From the NCBI GenBank assembly GCA_020346245.1, contig CP070778.1:2931763-2995762 (forward strand): a stretch of 64,000 nt of DNA. The letters are read 5' to 3'. The translations under genes and the position numbers were made by a program. Origin of the DNA: Flavobacteriaceae bacterium. Lineage in GTDB: Bacteria > Bacteroidota > Bacteroidia > Flavobacteriales > Flavobacteriaceae. Below are positions 18,202-27,630 of the stretch, in pieces. Under the pieces are notes generated by a model. The model made no database searches. It saw only the letters and a program-made list of their open reading frames with translations, and was not told the DNA's origin. Numbering within the stretch: the stretch's first letter is position 1; each line of letters opens with the position of its first letter.

Positions 18202-18645
18202 CTATCTTTTATAAGAAATATAGTCTAATGAAAGGGGTTCTAATTCATTATCCCTAAAATTCATTGCTATCTGGGACCTGTGATGTGTTGAATGGTTTAT
18301 TATATGAAATAAAATGTCCTGTAAGGTATTTGTGAAAAGCCTGCCTTCTGAATTTTCATAGTCTATCCTTAGTTCGAAATCTGAAGCATTGGTAGTTATT
18401 TCAAATGAACTTCGCTGATTTTCATAATGAATATCTCCCCAGTCCTGGATAGGGTGAATCTGCCAAACTTTATATTCAGCAGCTTTTCCAAGTATTCTTG
18501 AGTTCCAAATATTGTGTGCATTCAGGATATGACTGAATAGCATTATGCTTTTCTCAGGTACCTTTTCGAGTTTTATACACTCCTCGATGAGTTTTTTATT
18601 GCAAAAAAAATTGTAATCAAAAAGTTGATTAAAAAAAACTTTCAT
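18202..18645 (-). CDS. DinB family protein
   Basis: The 147-residue protein is a predicted four-helix bundle with the DinB/YfiT pattern: an N-terminal hydrophobic helix with ILNAHNIWNSRILG and the C-terminal ILFHIINHSTHHRSQI, whose histidines (with one from the first helix) form a metal site. DinB proteins are metal-dependent, often thiol transferases, of varied and often unknown function. It lies between the isomerase and permease genes with gaps of 16 and 11 bases and is probably co-transcribed; its role there is unclear. Confidence 0.85.
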   Translation of the reverse strand: MKVFFNQLFDYNFFCNKKLIEECIKLEKVPEKSIMLFSHILNAHNIWNSRILGKAAEYKVWQIHPIQDWGDIHYENQRSSFEITTNASDFELRIDYENSEGRLFTNTLQDILFHIINHSTHHRSQIAMNFRDNELEPLSLDYISYKR

Positions 18646-18661
18646 AGGACATGATAAGTGG

Positions 18662-19666
18662 TTAGGTTATTTCTTTGGCTGCTTTAAGCAATAAATCTCT
18701 TGTTGCTATAATCCCCTCTTCTTCGGATAATTCTCTTCCCTCATATTCAACTCCAATATAACCGGTATAACCTGCATCTCTGACAATCTGCAGCATACGA
18801 ACATAGTCTATTTCAGTCTCGTCGCCATTTGCGTCAAAATTGTGCGACTTGGCACTAACAGCTTTAGCATGAACCATTAGTTCCTCAACGCCTTTGTAAA
18901 TATCATAATTCTCTGCACAACCCGCAGCATAATCTTTCGGATCTTTTCTTTTGATACAGAAATTTCCAAAATCTGGTAATGTACCACAATTTGGCATATT
19001 AACCTGGGTCATAACCTCAGACAGCAGAGCTGCATTTGACGAAAGTCCTCCGTGATTTTCCACAAGGATATTAATATCCTTAGTCTTTGCATAAGCAGAA
19101 AGCATAGAAAGTCCGTCTATTGAATTCGCTTTCCATTCAACTGGATCAGAACTTCCGGCCAGATTTACCCTTATAGCATGGCAGTCCATTGCAGCTGCTG
19201 CATCTACCCATTTATAATGATTTTCTACCGCTTTTTTACGTTCTGCAGGATCGGAAGTGGCTAAGTCTCCTTGCCCATCAATCATGATCAAAACATTCTT
19301 TAAACCATACTTCTCGGCTTCAGTGTTGCATTTATCCACAAAAGATTGCATTGCTTCTTCCGAATAATTTGCAGCTTCCAACTCTTTGTTATAAAGCTGA
19401 CTTACATACTCCAGCCCTTCAAATCCCCAATTCCTGGCTTTCTCAGCAAACGTGTAAGGATCAACTTCGTCTGAATTGATCATGTTATGAATAGACCATT
19501 GCGCCAGGGATAATTTAAAAAAAGGTGTTGCCGCTGCAATTACGTTTTCTTCAACTGGCTCATCGCCTTTTTCAGATTTCTTTGCCTCCTTGCAGGAGTA
19601 AATTCCCAGCACAGAAAAACCTATCCCGGCCTGGGTACTATTTTTAATAAAATTTCTTCTTTTCAT
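18662..19666 (-). CDS. Tat-exported sugar phosphate isomerase/epimerase lipoprotein
   Basis: The 334-residue protein begins with a twin-arginine signal (MKRRNFIKN) followed by a hydrophobic stretch and a lipobox-like GIYSC. The body is a TIM barrel of the AP-endonuclease-2/xylose isomerase type, with ILVENHGG, TLPDFGNFC, AKSHNFD and a final IGVEYEGREL giving the metal ligands. Export by Tat implies folding with its metal before transport and action in the periplasm. It is the first gene of an operon with DinB and the MFS permease and is divergent from the second GMC gene. A keto-sugar substrate is inferred from context. Confidence 0.87.
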   Translation of the reverse strand: MKRRNFIKNSTQAGIGFSVLGIYSCKEAKKSEKGDEPVEENVIAAATPFFKLSLAQWSIHNMINSDEVDPYTFAEKARNWGFEGLEYVSQLYNKELEAANYSEEAMQSFVDKCNTEAEKYGLKNVLIMIDGQGDLATSDPAERKKAVENHYKWVDAAAAMDCHAIRVNLAGSSDPVEWKANSIDGLSMLSAYAKTKDINILVENHGGLSSNAALLSEVMTQVNMPNCGTLPDFGNFCIKRKDPKDYAAGCAENYDIYKGVEELMVHAKAVSAKSHNFDANGDETEIDYVRMLQIVRDAGYTGYIGVEYEGRELSEEEGIIATRDLLLKAAKEIT

Positions 19667-19865
19667 AAGTTTGTTTCTCTTGAATAGTTAAGGTGTTGTG
19701 TAAGCGTTCGGATATTAAAATTATTGACTTGTATTCTCCATGTTTGAAGGGTAAAAATTATCATTCAGCCTCGAGTAAACTAACCATTTTTATATTCTCA
19801 GTTTACATTTCATTTTAATGCAGAATCCATAAGTTAATAAGCCATTAAATGTAAAAAATTAATTT

Positions 19866-19873
19866 TATATTTG
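19866..19873 (+). promoter_or_regulatory. -7 promoter box of the second GMC operon
   Basis: TATATTTG matches TAnnTTTG exactly and lies 38 bases before the ATG at 19904. No TTG -33 box is found at the usual distance. Confidence 0.5.
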
Positions 19874-19903
19874 ATGCCTTTAGCATATAAACAATAGTAC
19901 TAT

Positions 19904-21622
19904 ATGAGTAAATTTTATTACAATGAAGAGCAGGAGTCTTATGATGCGATAGTTGTAGGCACTGGTATTAGTGGTGGATGGGCAGCAAAAGAATTATGTG
20001 AGAAAGGACTTAAAACTCTGGTCCTGGAACGAGGGCGAATGGTAAAGCATCGTGAAGATTATCCTACAGCAAATATGGATACCTGGGACTTTCCAAATAA
20101 CGGAGAACTTCCCCCTGAAGAAGTAGCCAAACAGTCGAAGCAAGCGAGGACAGGTTATACCACAAGAGCCCCACATAATTTTTGGTTTGTCAATGATATA
20201 GAACATCCATACAATGAAATAAAACGATTCGACTGGATGCGAGGCTATCATGTTGGAGGAAGATCCTTGCTCTGGGGCCGGCATAGCTATCGCTGGAGCG
20301 ATCTCGATTTTGAAGCAAATAAGAAAGAAGGTATTGGTGTGGACTGGCCGGTTCGTTATAAAGATATTGCCCCCTGGTATACCAAAGTAGAAACCTATGT
20401 GGGGATATCCGGAGAAACTTTAGGCCTGCCACAGTTGCCCGATAGCGTGTTTGAACCCATGATGGAATTGAATTGTGTAGAGCAACACGTAAGGGAAAAA
20501 GTAGCAGAGAATTTTGATGGCCGGGTAATTACCGCAGGTCGTGTTGCACATATAAATAGCAGCAAGCAATTTGAAGGTGACGGGAGAACCAAATGTCAAT
20601 ACAGGAACAGGTGTATTCGGGGATGTCCTTTTGGTGCATATTTCAGCAGTAATTCATCTACCTTGCCGGCTGCAGAAGCCACCGGAAATATGACCCTCAG
20701 ACCCGATTCTATTGTTCATGAAGTTATGTACGACCCCGATACAAAAAAGGCTACCGGTGTAAAAGTGATCGACAGGGTTACCAAAGAAACCTTCGAATTT
20801 AAGGCTAAGGTAATCTTTTTATGCGCTTCAAGTATTGCTTCAACTTCTATCTTAATGCAATCTAAATCGGACCGGTTCCCTAATGGAATGGGTAATGATT
20901 CAGATCAGTTAGGCCGAAATATTATGGACCACCACCTTGGGGTAGGTGCTTCGGGTAAATATGATGGGTTTGAGGATAAATTTTACAAGGGTCGAAAACC
21001 AAATGGTATTTATGTGCCCCGCTTCAGGAATATAGGAGGTGATTCCAATGTAGATGCTTTTAAGCGTGGATACGGCTATCAGGGAAGTGGCAGCAGAAGC
21101 AACTGGGATGAGGCGGTTTCTGAATTGTCTCACGGTAAAGACCTAAAAGAAGCCATTCTTAAACCCGGGGGCTGGACCATGGGGATGGGTGGTTTTGGAG
21201 AAGTGCTGCCTTATGAGGATAACAGGATGACCCTTGATTATGATAAATTAGATGGTTGGGGGCTGCCTACAGTGACCTTTGATGCTGAGCTTAAAGAAAA
21301 CGAATTGAAAATGCGTGAGGATATGAAAGAGCAGGCATATGAGATGCTCACAAAAGCCGGTCTCAGGGATGTTGAAGCTTTTGATAAACCTGTAGCCCTT
21401 GGATTGGGGATCCATGAAATGGGAACTGCAAGGATGGGCAGGGACCCTCAAACTTCGGTAGTTAACGGATTTAACCAGGTGCATGCTGTTAAAAATGTAT
21501 ATGTGACGGATGGGGCCTTTATGACCTCTGCTGCCTGTGTAAACCCATCATTAACCTATATGGCATTTACAGCAAGGGCAGCCAACCACGCTGCTGAACA
21601 ACTTAAAAAAGGATTATTATAA
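19904..21622 (+). CDS. GMC family FAD-dependent oxidoreductase (copy 2), glucoside-3-dehydrogenase type
   Basis: The 572-residue protein is a close paralogue of the gene at 13447, sharing GTGISGGWAAKEL near residue 18, the CQYRNRCIRGCPFG cysteine segment and the catalytic His504 (IHEMGTARMG) and Asn547 (CVNPS). It ends with a one-base overlap (TAATG) on the gene for the gluconate-2-dehydrogenase subunit-3 protein, the classic pair for periplasmic FAD sugar dehydrogenases including glucoside 3-dehydrogenase. I infer oxidation of a sugar hydroxyl, probably C3, with electrons passed to a cytochrome or quinone not encoded here. Confidence 0.9.
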   Translation: MSKFYYNEEQESYDAIVVGTGISGGWAAKELCEKGLKTLVLERGRMVKHREDYPTANMDTWDFPNNGELPPEEVAKQSKQARTGYTTRAPHNFWFVNDIEHPYNEIKRFDWMRGYHVGGRSLLWGRHSYRWSDLDFEANKKEGIGVDWPVRYKDIAPWYTKVETYVGISGETLGLPQLPDSVFEPMMELNCVEQHVREKVAENFDGRVITAGRVAHINSSKQFEGDGRTKCQYRNRCIRGCPFGAYFSSNSSTLPAAEATGNMTLRPDSIVHEVMYDPDTKKATGVKVIDRVTKETFEFKAKVIFLCASSIASTSILMQSKSDRFPNGMGNDSDQLGRNIMDHHLGVGASGKYDGFEDKFYKGRKPNGIYVPRFRNIGGDSNVDAFKRGYGYQGSGSRSNWDEAVSELSHGKDLKEAILKPGGWTMGMGGFGEVLPYEDNRMTLDYDKLDGWGLPTVTFDAELKENELKMREDMKEQAYEMLTKAGLRDVEAFDKPVALGLGIHEMGTARMGRDPQTSVVNGFNQVHAVKNVYVTDGAFMTSAACVNPSLTYMAFTARAANHAAEQLKKGLL

Positions 21623-22269
21623 TGGACAGAAGAATCGCAATAAAAAATATGGGTTTGGCACTTGGTTATACCGTGGCCACTCCAACATTATTAAGTCTTG
21701 TTCAAGGATGTAAAACTGTAGATACCGTTGACTGGACTCCAGATTTTTTTACAAAGGAACAGGGCAACGTACTTCATAAGCTGGTAGATATAATTCTGCC
21801 TAAAACAGACACGCCTTCGGCTTCTGAAGTTAATGTACATATATTCATAGATCGATTTGCCAACGAGATTATGGAAGAAATACAACAAACCGTAACAAAA
21901 TTGTCTTTTGATAAATTTATTGAAAAGGCGCTTAAGGATTCCGGTAAAGATGAAGCAAATGATTTAACTTCTGAAGACCTGGAACCCGTCCTGGCAGAAG
22001 CTCTTCAACTAAGCGAAGAAGAGGAGATAATGAATGAGGATCTGGTTATAAAGAACCCCTCAGCCATGATTAAAGGTGAAAATGATGCAGTATCAGAGGA
22101 ACCGGTTACTTATAACTTTACGAAGAATATTCGGGATATGACAATTTGGGGTTATAAAACTTCGGAATATGTTGGGGAAGAAGTTCTTGCATATTTACCC
22201 GTTCCCGGTGAGTATATTGGATGTGGCGATCTTAATGAACTTACAGGGGGTAAAGATTGGTCACTATAA
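21622..22269 (+). CDS. Gluconate 2-dehydrogenase subunit 3 family protein, Tat signal
   Basis: The 215-residue protein carries a twin-arginine-type signal (MDRRIAIKNMGLALGYTVATPTLLSLV) ending in a lipobox-like VQGC (Cys30). The body is helical with TWD/GYKTSE-type motifs of Pfam Gluconate_2-dh3. This family chaperones and exports the GMC catalytic subunit through Tat. Its start overlaps the preceding GMC stop (TAATG), so the two are translationally coupled. It is followed after 9 bases by a Tat-exported TIM-barrel protein, making a three-gene operon. Confidence 0.88.
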   Translation: MDRRIAIKNMGLALGYTVATPTLLSLVQGCKTVDTVDWTPDFFTKEQGNVLHKLVDIILPKTDTPSASEVNVHIFIDRFANEIMEEIQQTVTKLSFDKFIEKALKDSGKDEANDLTSEDLEPVLAEALQLSEEEEIMNEDLVIKNPSAMIKGENDAVSEEPVTYNFTKNIRDMTIWGYKTSEYVGEEVLAYLPVPGEYIGCGDLNELTGGKDWSL

Positions 22270-22278
22270 AGAACATAA

Positions 22279-23199
22279 TTGAAAAGAAGAAATTTCATAA
22301 ATAAAACGGCTTTTGCAGCAAGTGCCTTGTCTCTGACAGGTGCTTCGGCATTTGGTTATTCCTCAAATGATAATGCAAAACATTCTTTTCACCTGAAATA
22401 TGCCCCCCATATTGGTATGTTCAAACACCATGCCGGAGAAGATCCTATAGCCCAACTTCATTTTATGGCAGATCAGGGATTTACCGCCTTTGAAGATAAT
22501 GGCATGATCGGCCGTGAAATAAAATTACAGGAAAACATGGCCCGGGTCATGATAGAAAGGAAGATGGAAATGGGTGTGTTTGTTGCCCATAAAATCTATT
22601 GGACTGAACCAAATCTGGCTTCAGGAGATAAGGATAAACGCCAAGAATTCCTCAGTGATATCAGGAAAGCCATTGAAGTTGCAAAAAGGGTCAATGCTAA
22701 ATGGATGACTGTAGTCCCCGGTCATGTAGATCTCAGATTATCGATGGGCTATCAAACAGCTAATGTTATTGAGTCTCTTAAACAAGCCAGTGCGCTTTTG
22801 GAACCCCATAATTTAATTATGGTACTGGAACCACTAAACTTCCGCAACCACCCTGGTTTATTTCTTTCAGGTTCTCCCCAGGCCTATGAAATTTGTAAGG
22901 CGGTTAATTCTCCTTCGTGCAAAATACTTTTTGACATTTATCACCAACAAATCCAGGAAGGTAATCTAATACCCAATATTGAGGCCTGCTGGGATGAAAT
23001 TGCGTATTTTCAGATTGGGGACAATCCCGGTAGAAATGAACCTACAACTGGGGAGATAAATTATAAAAACGTTTTTAAGTTCATCCATGAAAAAGGGTTT
23101 AATGGTATTTTGGGGATGGAACATGGTAATTCTATTCCTGATAAAAAAGGTGAATTAGCTGTGCTGAATGCCTATAAAATAGTAGATGCCTTTATTTAA
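22279..23199 (+). CDS. Tat-exported hydroxypyruvate isomerase-like TIM-barrel protein
   Basis: The 306-residue protein begins at a TTG codon (22279), directly giving MKRRNFINKTAFAASALSLTGASAFG, a twin-arginine signal; no ATG or GTG precedes it in frame close enough to the upstream stop. The body matches the Hyi/AP-endonuclease-2 family: WMTVVPGHVD, MVLEPLNFRNHPG, ILFDIYHQQIQEG, IGDNPGRNEPTTGEI and LGMEHGNS, giving the Glu-Asp-His-Glu metal site. It is the third gene of the GMC-subunit-3 operon. I infer isomerisation or hydration of an oxidised sugar in the periplasm. Confidence 0.85.
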   Translation: MKRRNFINKTAFAASALSLTGASAFGYSSNDNAKHSFHLKYAPHIGMFKHHAGEDPIAQLHFMADQGFTAFEDNGMIGREIKLQENMARVMIERKMEMGVFVAHKIYWTEPNLASGDKDKRQEFLSDIRKAIEVAKRVNAKWMTVVPGHVDLRLSMGYQTANVIESLKQASALLEPHNLIMVLEPLNFRNHPGLFLSGSPQAYEICKAVNSPSCKILFDIYHQQIQEGNLIPNIEACWDEIAYFQIGDNPGRNEPTTGEINYKNVFKFIHEKGFNGILGMEHGNSIPDKKGELAVLNAYKIVDAFI

Positions 23200-23402
23200 A
23201 TTGCCCACTACTTTTAAAATCACCATTAGGGTTTAACAGCATTAAAATCTAATTTTTTTAATTGAATGGAGGAATTAGTTGCTTTTTGGCAATTAAATTA
23301 TTGATTTTAACATTTTTTTTATCTTTTTTTTACAATTTGGTAATCCTAATATGGATTTGATGCGTATATATGATTGTTGGAAATAATATAATTCCCCGAA
23401 TA

Positions 23403-23489
23403 ATGGATAACTATTTTATTATCTTATTGATTTACACAGCGTTGATTATCATATCCTACAATGTTGTGAGACCTAGCTTCAAAAAATAG
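23403..23489 (+). CDS. Possible 28-residue single-helix membrane peptide
   Basis: ATG at 23403 opens a 28-codon frame MDNYFIILLIYTALIIIS... ending in RPSFKK and TAG. It would be one transmembrane helix with a basic C-terminus, like known small membrane proteins. There is no other support such as a clear promoter, and chance is a real alternative in AT-rich DNA. Confidence 0.25.
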   Translation: MDNYFIILLIYTALIIISYNVVRPSFKK

Positions 23490-23658
23490 GTAAAAGCCTT
23501 TTTAATAGTTTAAAAATCAGGTTTAATAGGTGACCTACCCCAAAATTTAACGTATTTTTTTTTCAATCAGTCTGGTATTCTTCATGGCTAATTCTTACTG
23601 TACGGAAAGAGCTATTCATTTCATTGTTCACTATTATTGAACGTAAGTCTATTCCATA

Positions 23659-23716
23659 AAAAAACACCTTCTGGACTGGTCCTAAAGATGGGGTAGACCT
23701 GCCCGAGGTGTTTTTT
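23659..23716 (-). terminator. Palindromic terminator downstream of nrdA, possibly branched
   Basis: AAAAAACACCT (23659-23669) pairs perfectly with AGGTGTTTTTT (23706-23716). The 36 bases between contain a second possible stem, GGT(c)CTA with TAGACC. The A and T tracts allow termination on both strands, but nrdA on the minus strand ends 77 bases away and is the likely user. Confidence 0.6.
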
Positions 23717-23792
23717 AATTAATAAACACTATTACACTATAACTGAAACGATATAGTATAGTCAGCCAATTGCATTTCAGTATAGGTTACGT

Positions 23793-26270
23793 TCATGAAC
23801 CGCACATCAGACAATCATCATCTGCTTGTCCTTCCTTGGAGCGTGCGATCAATTCTTTCATTTCAGCTTGTGACATTGGTTCCACATCCGGTTCCTCTTG
23901 CGCAACAGGTGTGGTTTCAACAGCTAAAACTGCTGCAGCTTCAGGAGACGCTGCTGCAACCTCTGCTTCCGCCGCCACACTAATTGGCACTTCTTTTTTC
24001 TTGGTATTATCCAAAGTAAACTTAATGGCGTCTACCGCTGCTTTTGTACGGAGGTAATACATTCCCGTTTTAAGACCACTCTTCCAGGCATAAAAATGCA
24101 TAGAAGTAAGTTTTCCGTAGTTAGCGTTCTCCATAAAGAGGTTTAGAGACTGGCTTTGATCAATAAAATAGCCTCTTTGCCTGGACATATCAATAATGTC
24201 TTTCATACTCAGTTCCCAAACTGTTTTATAGAGCTCTTTAATATCCTGTGGAATATTATCTATATGTTGAATAGAACCGTTGGCTCGCATTAACTCCTGT
24301 TTGAGGCTTTCATTCCATAATCCAAGTTTAACAAGGTCTTCCAGCAAATGTTTATTTACTACAATAAATTCACCAGAAAGTACTCGCCGCGTATAAATAT
24401 TAGACGTATAGGGCTCAAAGCATTCATTATTCCCTAATATCTGTGAGGTAGAAGCTGTTGGCATTGGTGCTACTAAAAGTGAATTGCGTACGCCGTGCTT
24501 TTCTATTTTCTTGCGCAATTTTTCCCAATCCCATCTACCGGATAGTTCTTCATCCTTAATACCCCATAGGTTATGTTGAAATTGACCCTGAGAAATTGGT
24601 GAACCCTTATAAGTTGAATAGGCTCCCTCTTCTTTTGCCTGTTCCATTGAAGCAGTTACAGCTGCATAATAGAGTGTTTCAAAGATATCCTGGTTTAATT
24701 GCTTGGCTTCATCGCTTGTAAAAGGCAGGCGCAACATTATAAAAGCATCTGCCAGACCCTGTACCCCCAAACCTATAGGCCGGTGGCGCATATTAGAATT
24801 TTCGGCCTCTTTAACAGGGTAATAGTTCCTGTCAATTACTCTATTGAGATTTTTCGTTACTCGTTTGGTAACCCTGTATAGTTCTTTATGATCAAATTCT
24901 CCGTTTTTAATGAACATTGGCAACGCTATAGATGCAAGGTTACAAACGGCAACTTCATCAGGAGAAGTATATTCCAATATTTCAGTACATAAATTTGAAG
25001 AGCGGATGGTTCCCAAATTCTTTTGATTGCTCTTCCTGTTCGCTGCGTCCTTATATAGCATATACGGCGTTCCGGTCTCTATCTGTGACTCAAGGATCTT
25101 TTCCCATAATTCTCGCGCTCTAATGGTTTTTCTCCCTTTCCCTGCCGCTTCGTAAGCAGTATATAATTTTTCAAACTCCTCACTGTGATTTGTAAATAAG
25201 CCGGGGCATTCATTCGGGCACATTAAAGTCCATTCTGTATCGGCTTCCACCCTTTTCATAAAAAGATCCGGCACCCACATGGCATAGAAAAGGTCTCTTG
25301 CCCTCATTTCTTCTTTCCCATGATTCTTTTTAAGATCTAAAAACTCAAAAATATCGGCGTGCCAGGGTTCAACATATATTGCAAAACTCCCTTTGCGTTT
25401 TCCTCCACCCTGATCAACATAACGGGCCGTATCGTTAAATACCTGCAACATAGGAACTATGCCATTAGATGTGCCATTTGTTCCGGCTATATAGGACCCT
25501 GTTGCTCTTACATTATGAATTGAAAGGCCTATACCTCCCGCAGATTGAGAAATTTTCGCGGTTTGCTTTAAGGTATCGTAAATGCCATCTATACTGTCGT
25601 CTTTCATTGCCAATAAAAAGCATGAAGACATTTGAGGTTTAGGGGTACCTGAATTAAATAAGGTGGGTGTTGCATGCGTAAAGTACTTCTTAGACATAAG
25701 TTCATAAGTCTCTATGGCCGCATCCAAATCATTAAGATGAATCCCAACAGCAACACGCATAAGCATATGCTGAGGTCTTTCTGCTATTTTTCCATTTAAT
25801 TTTAAGAGGTAGGAACGCTCAAGGGTTTTAAATCCGAAATAATCATACCCGAAGTCACGATTATAAATTATAGTGGAATCTAACTTGTCCGCATTTTCAG
25901 CGATCACCTTAAAAACCTCATCCGATAACAATGGTGCTTTTTTTCCGGTTCTGGGATTTATGTATTCATATAAATCCTTCATTGTTTCAAAGAAGGATTT
26001 TTTGGTATTCTTATGTAAGTTAGAGACAGAAATTCGGGCAGCCAATTTTGCATAATCCGGGTGTGCCGTGGTCATTGTGGCTGCAATTTCGGCAGCCAGA
26101 TTATCCAGTTCGGATGTTGTCACACCATCATACAGGCCTTCAATTACCCTCATGGCAACTTTAACAGGATCTACCAGGTTGTTAAGGCCATAACAAAGTT
26201 TACGTACTCTGGCCGTGATCTTATCGAACATCATCGGCTCTTTTCTTCCATCTCTTTTAACTACATACAT
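23793..26270 (-). CDS. nrdA: Ribonucleoside-diphosphate reductase class Ia, alpha subunit
   Basis: The 825-residue subunit reduces ribonucleoside diphosphates to deoxy forms. It has an N-terminal ATP cone (about residues 1-95, [16 protein letters not shown]) for dATP inhibition, the active-site Cys217 (PQMSSCFLL), the radical motif Asn426-Leu-Cys428-x-Glu430, Cys443, and the C-terminal redox pair Cys820/Cys823 (CLMCGS). An Ala/Glu-rich flexible linker of about 50 residues precedes the tail, longer than usual. It is downstream of nrdB (gap about 120 bases) on the same strand. Confidence 0.96.
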   Translation of the reverse strand: MYVVKRDGRKEPMMFDKITARVRKLCYGLNNLVDPVKVAMRVIEGLYDGVTTSELDNLAAEIAATMTTAHPDYAKLAARISVSNLHKNTKKSFFETMKDLYEYINPRTGKKAPLLSDEVFKVIAENADKLDSTIIYNRDFGYDYFGFKTLERSYLLKLNGKIAERPQHMLMRVAVGIHLNDLDAAIETYELMSKKYFTHATPTLFNSGTPKPQMSSCFLLAMKDDSIDGIYDTLKQTAKISQSAGGIGLSIHNVRATGSYIAGTNGTSNGIVPMLQVFNDTARYVDQGGGKRKGSFAIYVEPWHADIFEFLDLKKNHGKEEMRARDLFYAMWVPDLFMKRVEADTEWTLMCPNECPGLFTNHSEEFEKLYTAYEAAGKGRKTIRARELWEKILESQIETGTPYMLYKDAANRKSNQKNLGTIRSSNLCTEILEYTSPDEVAVCNLASIALPMFIKNGEFDHKELYRVTKRVTKNLNRVIDRNYYPVKEAENSNMRHRPIGLGVQGLADAFIMLRLPFTSDEAKQLNQDIFETLYYAAVTASMEQAKEEGAYSTYKGSPISQGQFQHNLWGIKDEELSGRWDWEKLRKKIEKHGVRNSLLVAPMPTASTSQILGNNECFEPYTSNIYTRRVLSGEFIVVNKHLLEDLVKLGLWNESLKQELMRANGSIQHIDNIPQDIKELYKTVWELSMKDIIDMSRQRGYFIDQSQSLNLFMENANYGKLTSMHFYAWKSGLKTGMYYLRTKAAVDAIKFTLDNTKKKEVPISVAAEAEVAAASPEAAAVLAVETTPVAQEEPDVEPMSQAEMKELIARSKEGQADDDCLMCGS

Positions 26271-26390
26271 GTGTTTCTAATTATTTTTTAAGTGTTAAGT
26301 TGATTATTGAAAGCTTATATCAGTCAAATACCCTAAATAAATGACCTAAATATCACTTATAGAAAAAGGAAAAATTCCTGGTTCTATAAT

Positions 26391-27377
26391 TTAGAAATCA
26401 GCGTCGAAACTGATTTTTTGTGCATCTACGTCTTTATCCTTATTGAGGACACCCGCTTTTTGGTATTCGGAAACACGTTTCTCAAAGAAATTGGTTTTTC
26501 CCTGAAGAGAAATCATATCCATAAAATCAAACGGATTTGTGGAGTTGTATACCTTATCACATTCCAACTCAACCAATAACCTATCCGTAACAAATTCCAG
26601 GTATTGTGTCATGAGTTTGGCATTCATGCCTATAAGGCTCACTGGAAGTGACTCGGTAATGAATTCACGTTCTATATTTAAGGCATCAACGAGAATATCC
26701 GTAATCCGTTTTTTAGGAACCTTGTTAATCAGATGTTTGTTGTGAAGGTGAACCGCATAATCACAGTGCATTCCCTCGTCTCTGGAAATTAGTTCGTTAG
26801 AGAATGTAAGTCCGGGCATTAACCCTCTTTTTTTCAGCCAAAATATAGAGCAGAATGCCCCGGAAAAAAAGATACCTTCAACTGCGGCAAAAGCAATTAA
26901 CCTTTCAGCAAAGCTTGGAGATTCTATCCATTTTAAAGCCCAATCCGCCTTTTTCTTAATGGCCGGAAAATTTTCAATTGCTTTAAACAAAATCCCTTTT
27001 TCCTTTTCATCTTTGACATAAGTGTCGATTAACAGGGAATAGGTTTCCGAATGGATATTCTCCATCATAATCTGGAATCCGTAAAAGAATTTAGCTTCGG
27101 AATATTGCACTTCATTCACAAAATTCTCTGCAAGGTTTTCATTTACAATACCATCAGAAGCAGCAAAAAATGCAAGTATATGCTTGATGAAATATTTTTC
27201 ATCGTCACTGAGTTTATTGTTCCAGTCTGTTAGGTCCTCATGAAGATCTATCTCTTCTGCCGTCCAAAAACAAGCTTCACATTTTTTATACCATTCCCAT
27301 AAATCATTATGTTGTATGGGGAATATTACAAATCGATCTTCGTTTTCCTGTAAAATTGGCTCGTGGGCTGCAGACAT
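26391..27377 (-). CDS. nrdB: Ribonucleoside-diphosphate reductase class Ia, beta subunit
   Basis: The 328-residue subunit holds the di-iron site and tyrosyl radical. Ligands visible are Asp44 (EEIDLHED), Glu106 and His109 (MENIHSE), Glu167 (AVEGIFFSG), Glu201 and His204 (RDEGMH). The radical Tyr113 is four residues after His109, as in eukaryote-like R2 proteins (the HSETY pattern). It belongs to that R2 type rather than the E. coli type. It precedes nrdA on the minus strand, so beta is transcribed first. The upstream gap holds inverted repeats that may bind a regulator. Confidence 0.96.
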   Translation of the reverse strand: MSAAHEPILQENEDRFVIFPIQHNDLWEWYKKCEACFWTAEEIDLHEDLTDWNNKLSDDEKYFIKHILAFFAASDGIVNENLAENFVNEVQYSEAKFFYGFQIMMENIHSETYSLLIDTYVKDEKEKGILFKAIENFPAIKKKADWALKWIESPSFAERLIAFAAVEGIFFSGAFCSIFWLKKRGLMPGLTFSNELISRDEGMHCDYAVHLHNKHLINKVPKKRITDILVDALNIEREFITESLPVSLIGMNAKLMTQYLEFVTDRLLVELECDKVYNSTNPFDFMDMISLQGKTNFFEKRVSEYQKAGVLNKDKDVDAQKISFDADF

Positions 27378-27433
27378 TATATATTTTTTTTAAGTGTTAA
27401 TGAAGGGTGTGAATTCCTAATTGTTGGGGGTAA

Positions 27434-27441
27434 CAAAGATT
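27434..27441 (-). promoter_or_regulatory. Possible -7 promoter box of the nrdBA genes
   Basis: On the minus strand this reads AATCTTTG, one mismatch from TAnnTTTG, about 57 bases before the nrdB ATG. No -33 TTG at the usual spacing was found. Confidence 0.3.
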
Positions 27442-27536
27442 CAAAAATGTTATCAAATTGTAAAGAAGGTTTTATCAAATACTACTCAAAGTTTTTAACA
27501 CAGCATGTTGAAATCTAGGTTGGCCAGTGATGTTTG

Positions 27537-27557
27537 CTGACTTTCCAGGAAAGTCAG
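27537..27557. repeat. 10-bp inverted repeat upstream of nrdB
   Basis: CTGACTTTCC and GGAAAGTCAG are separated by one base, a near-perfect 21-bp palindrome. It lies about 160 bases before nrdB and is followed on the plus strand by ATTTTG. It may be an operator or a small terminator. Confidence 0.6.
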
Positions 27558-27600
27558 ATTTTGAAAAATAACCGGACTTTTTTGAGTTCGAAAAATTAAA

Positions 27601-27630
27601 CCAAAAAGTATGTTTTATTATACTTTATGG
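27601..27630. repeat. 11-bp imperfect inverted repeat upstream of nrdB
   Basis: CCAAAAAGTAT (27601-27611) and ATACTTTATGG (27620-27630) are inverted repeats with a single mismatch pair and an 8-base spacer. The form is that of a dimeric regulator site; the sequence does not match the NrdR box as I know it. Confidence 0.5.

Larger units (their letters stand above)
23200..23792. other. Gap between the sugar operon and nrdA
   Basis: This 593-base stretch has only one plausible short ORF (23403-23489, 28 codons; a single hydrophobic helix) and a terminator-like palindrome at 23659-23716. A small hairpin GTTCA-N7-TGAAC lies near 23626-23642. Nothing else recognisable was seen. Confidence 0.6.
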
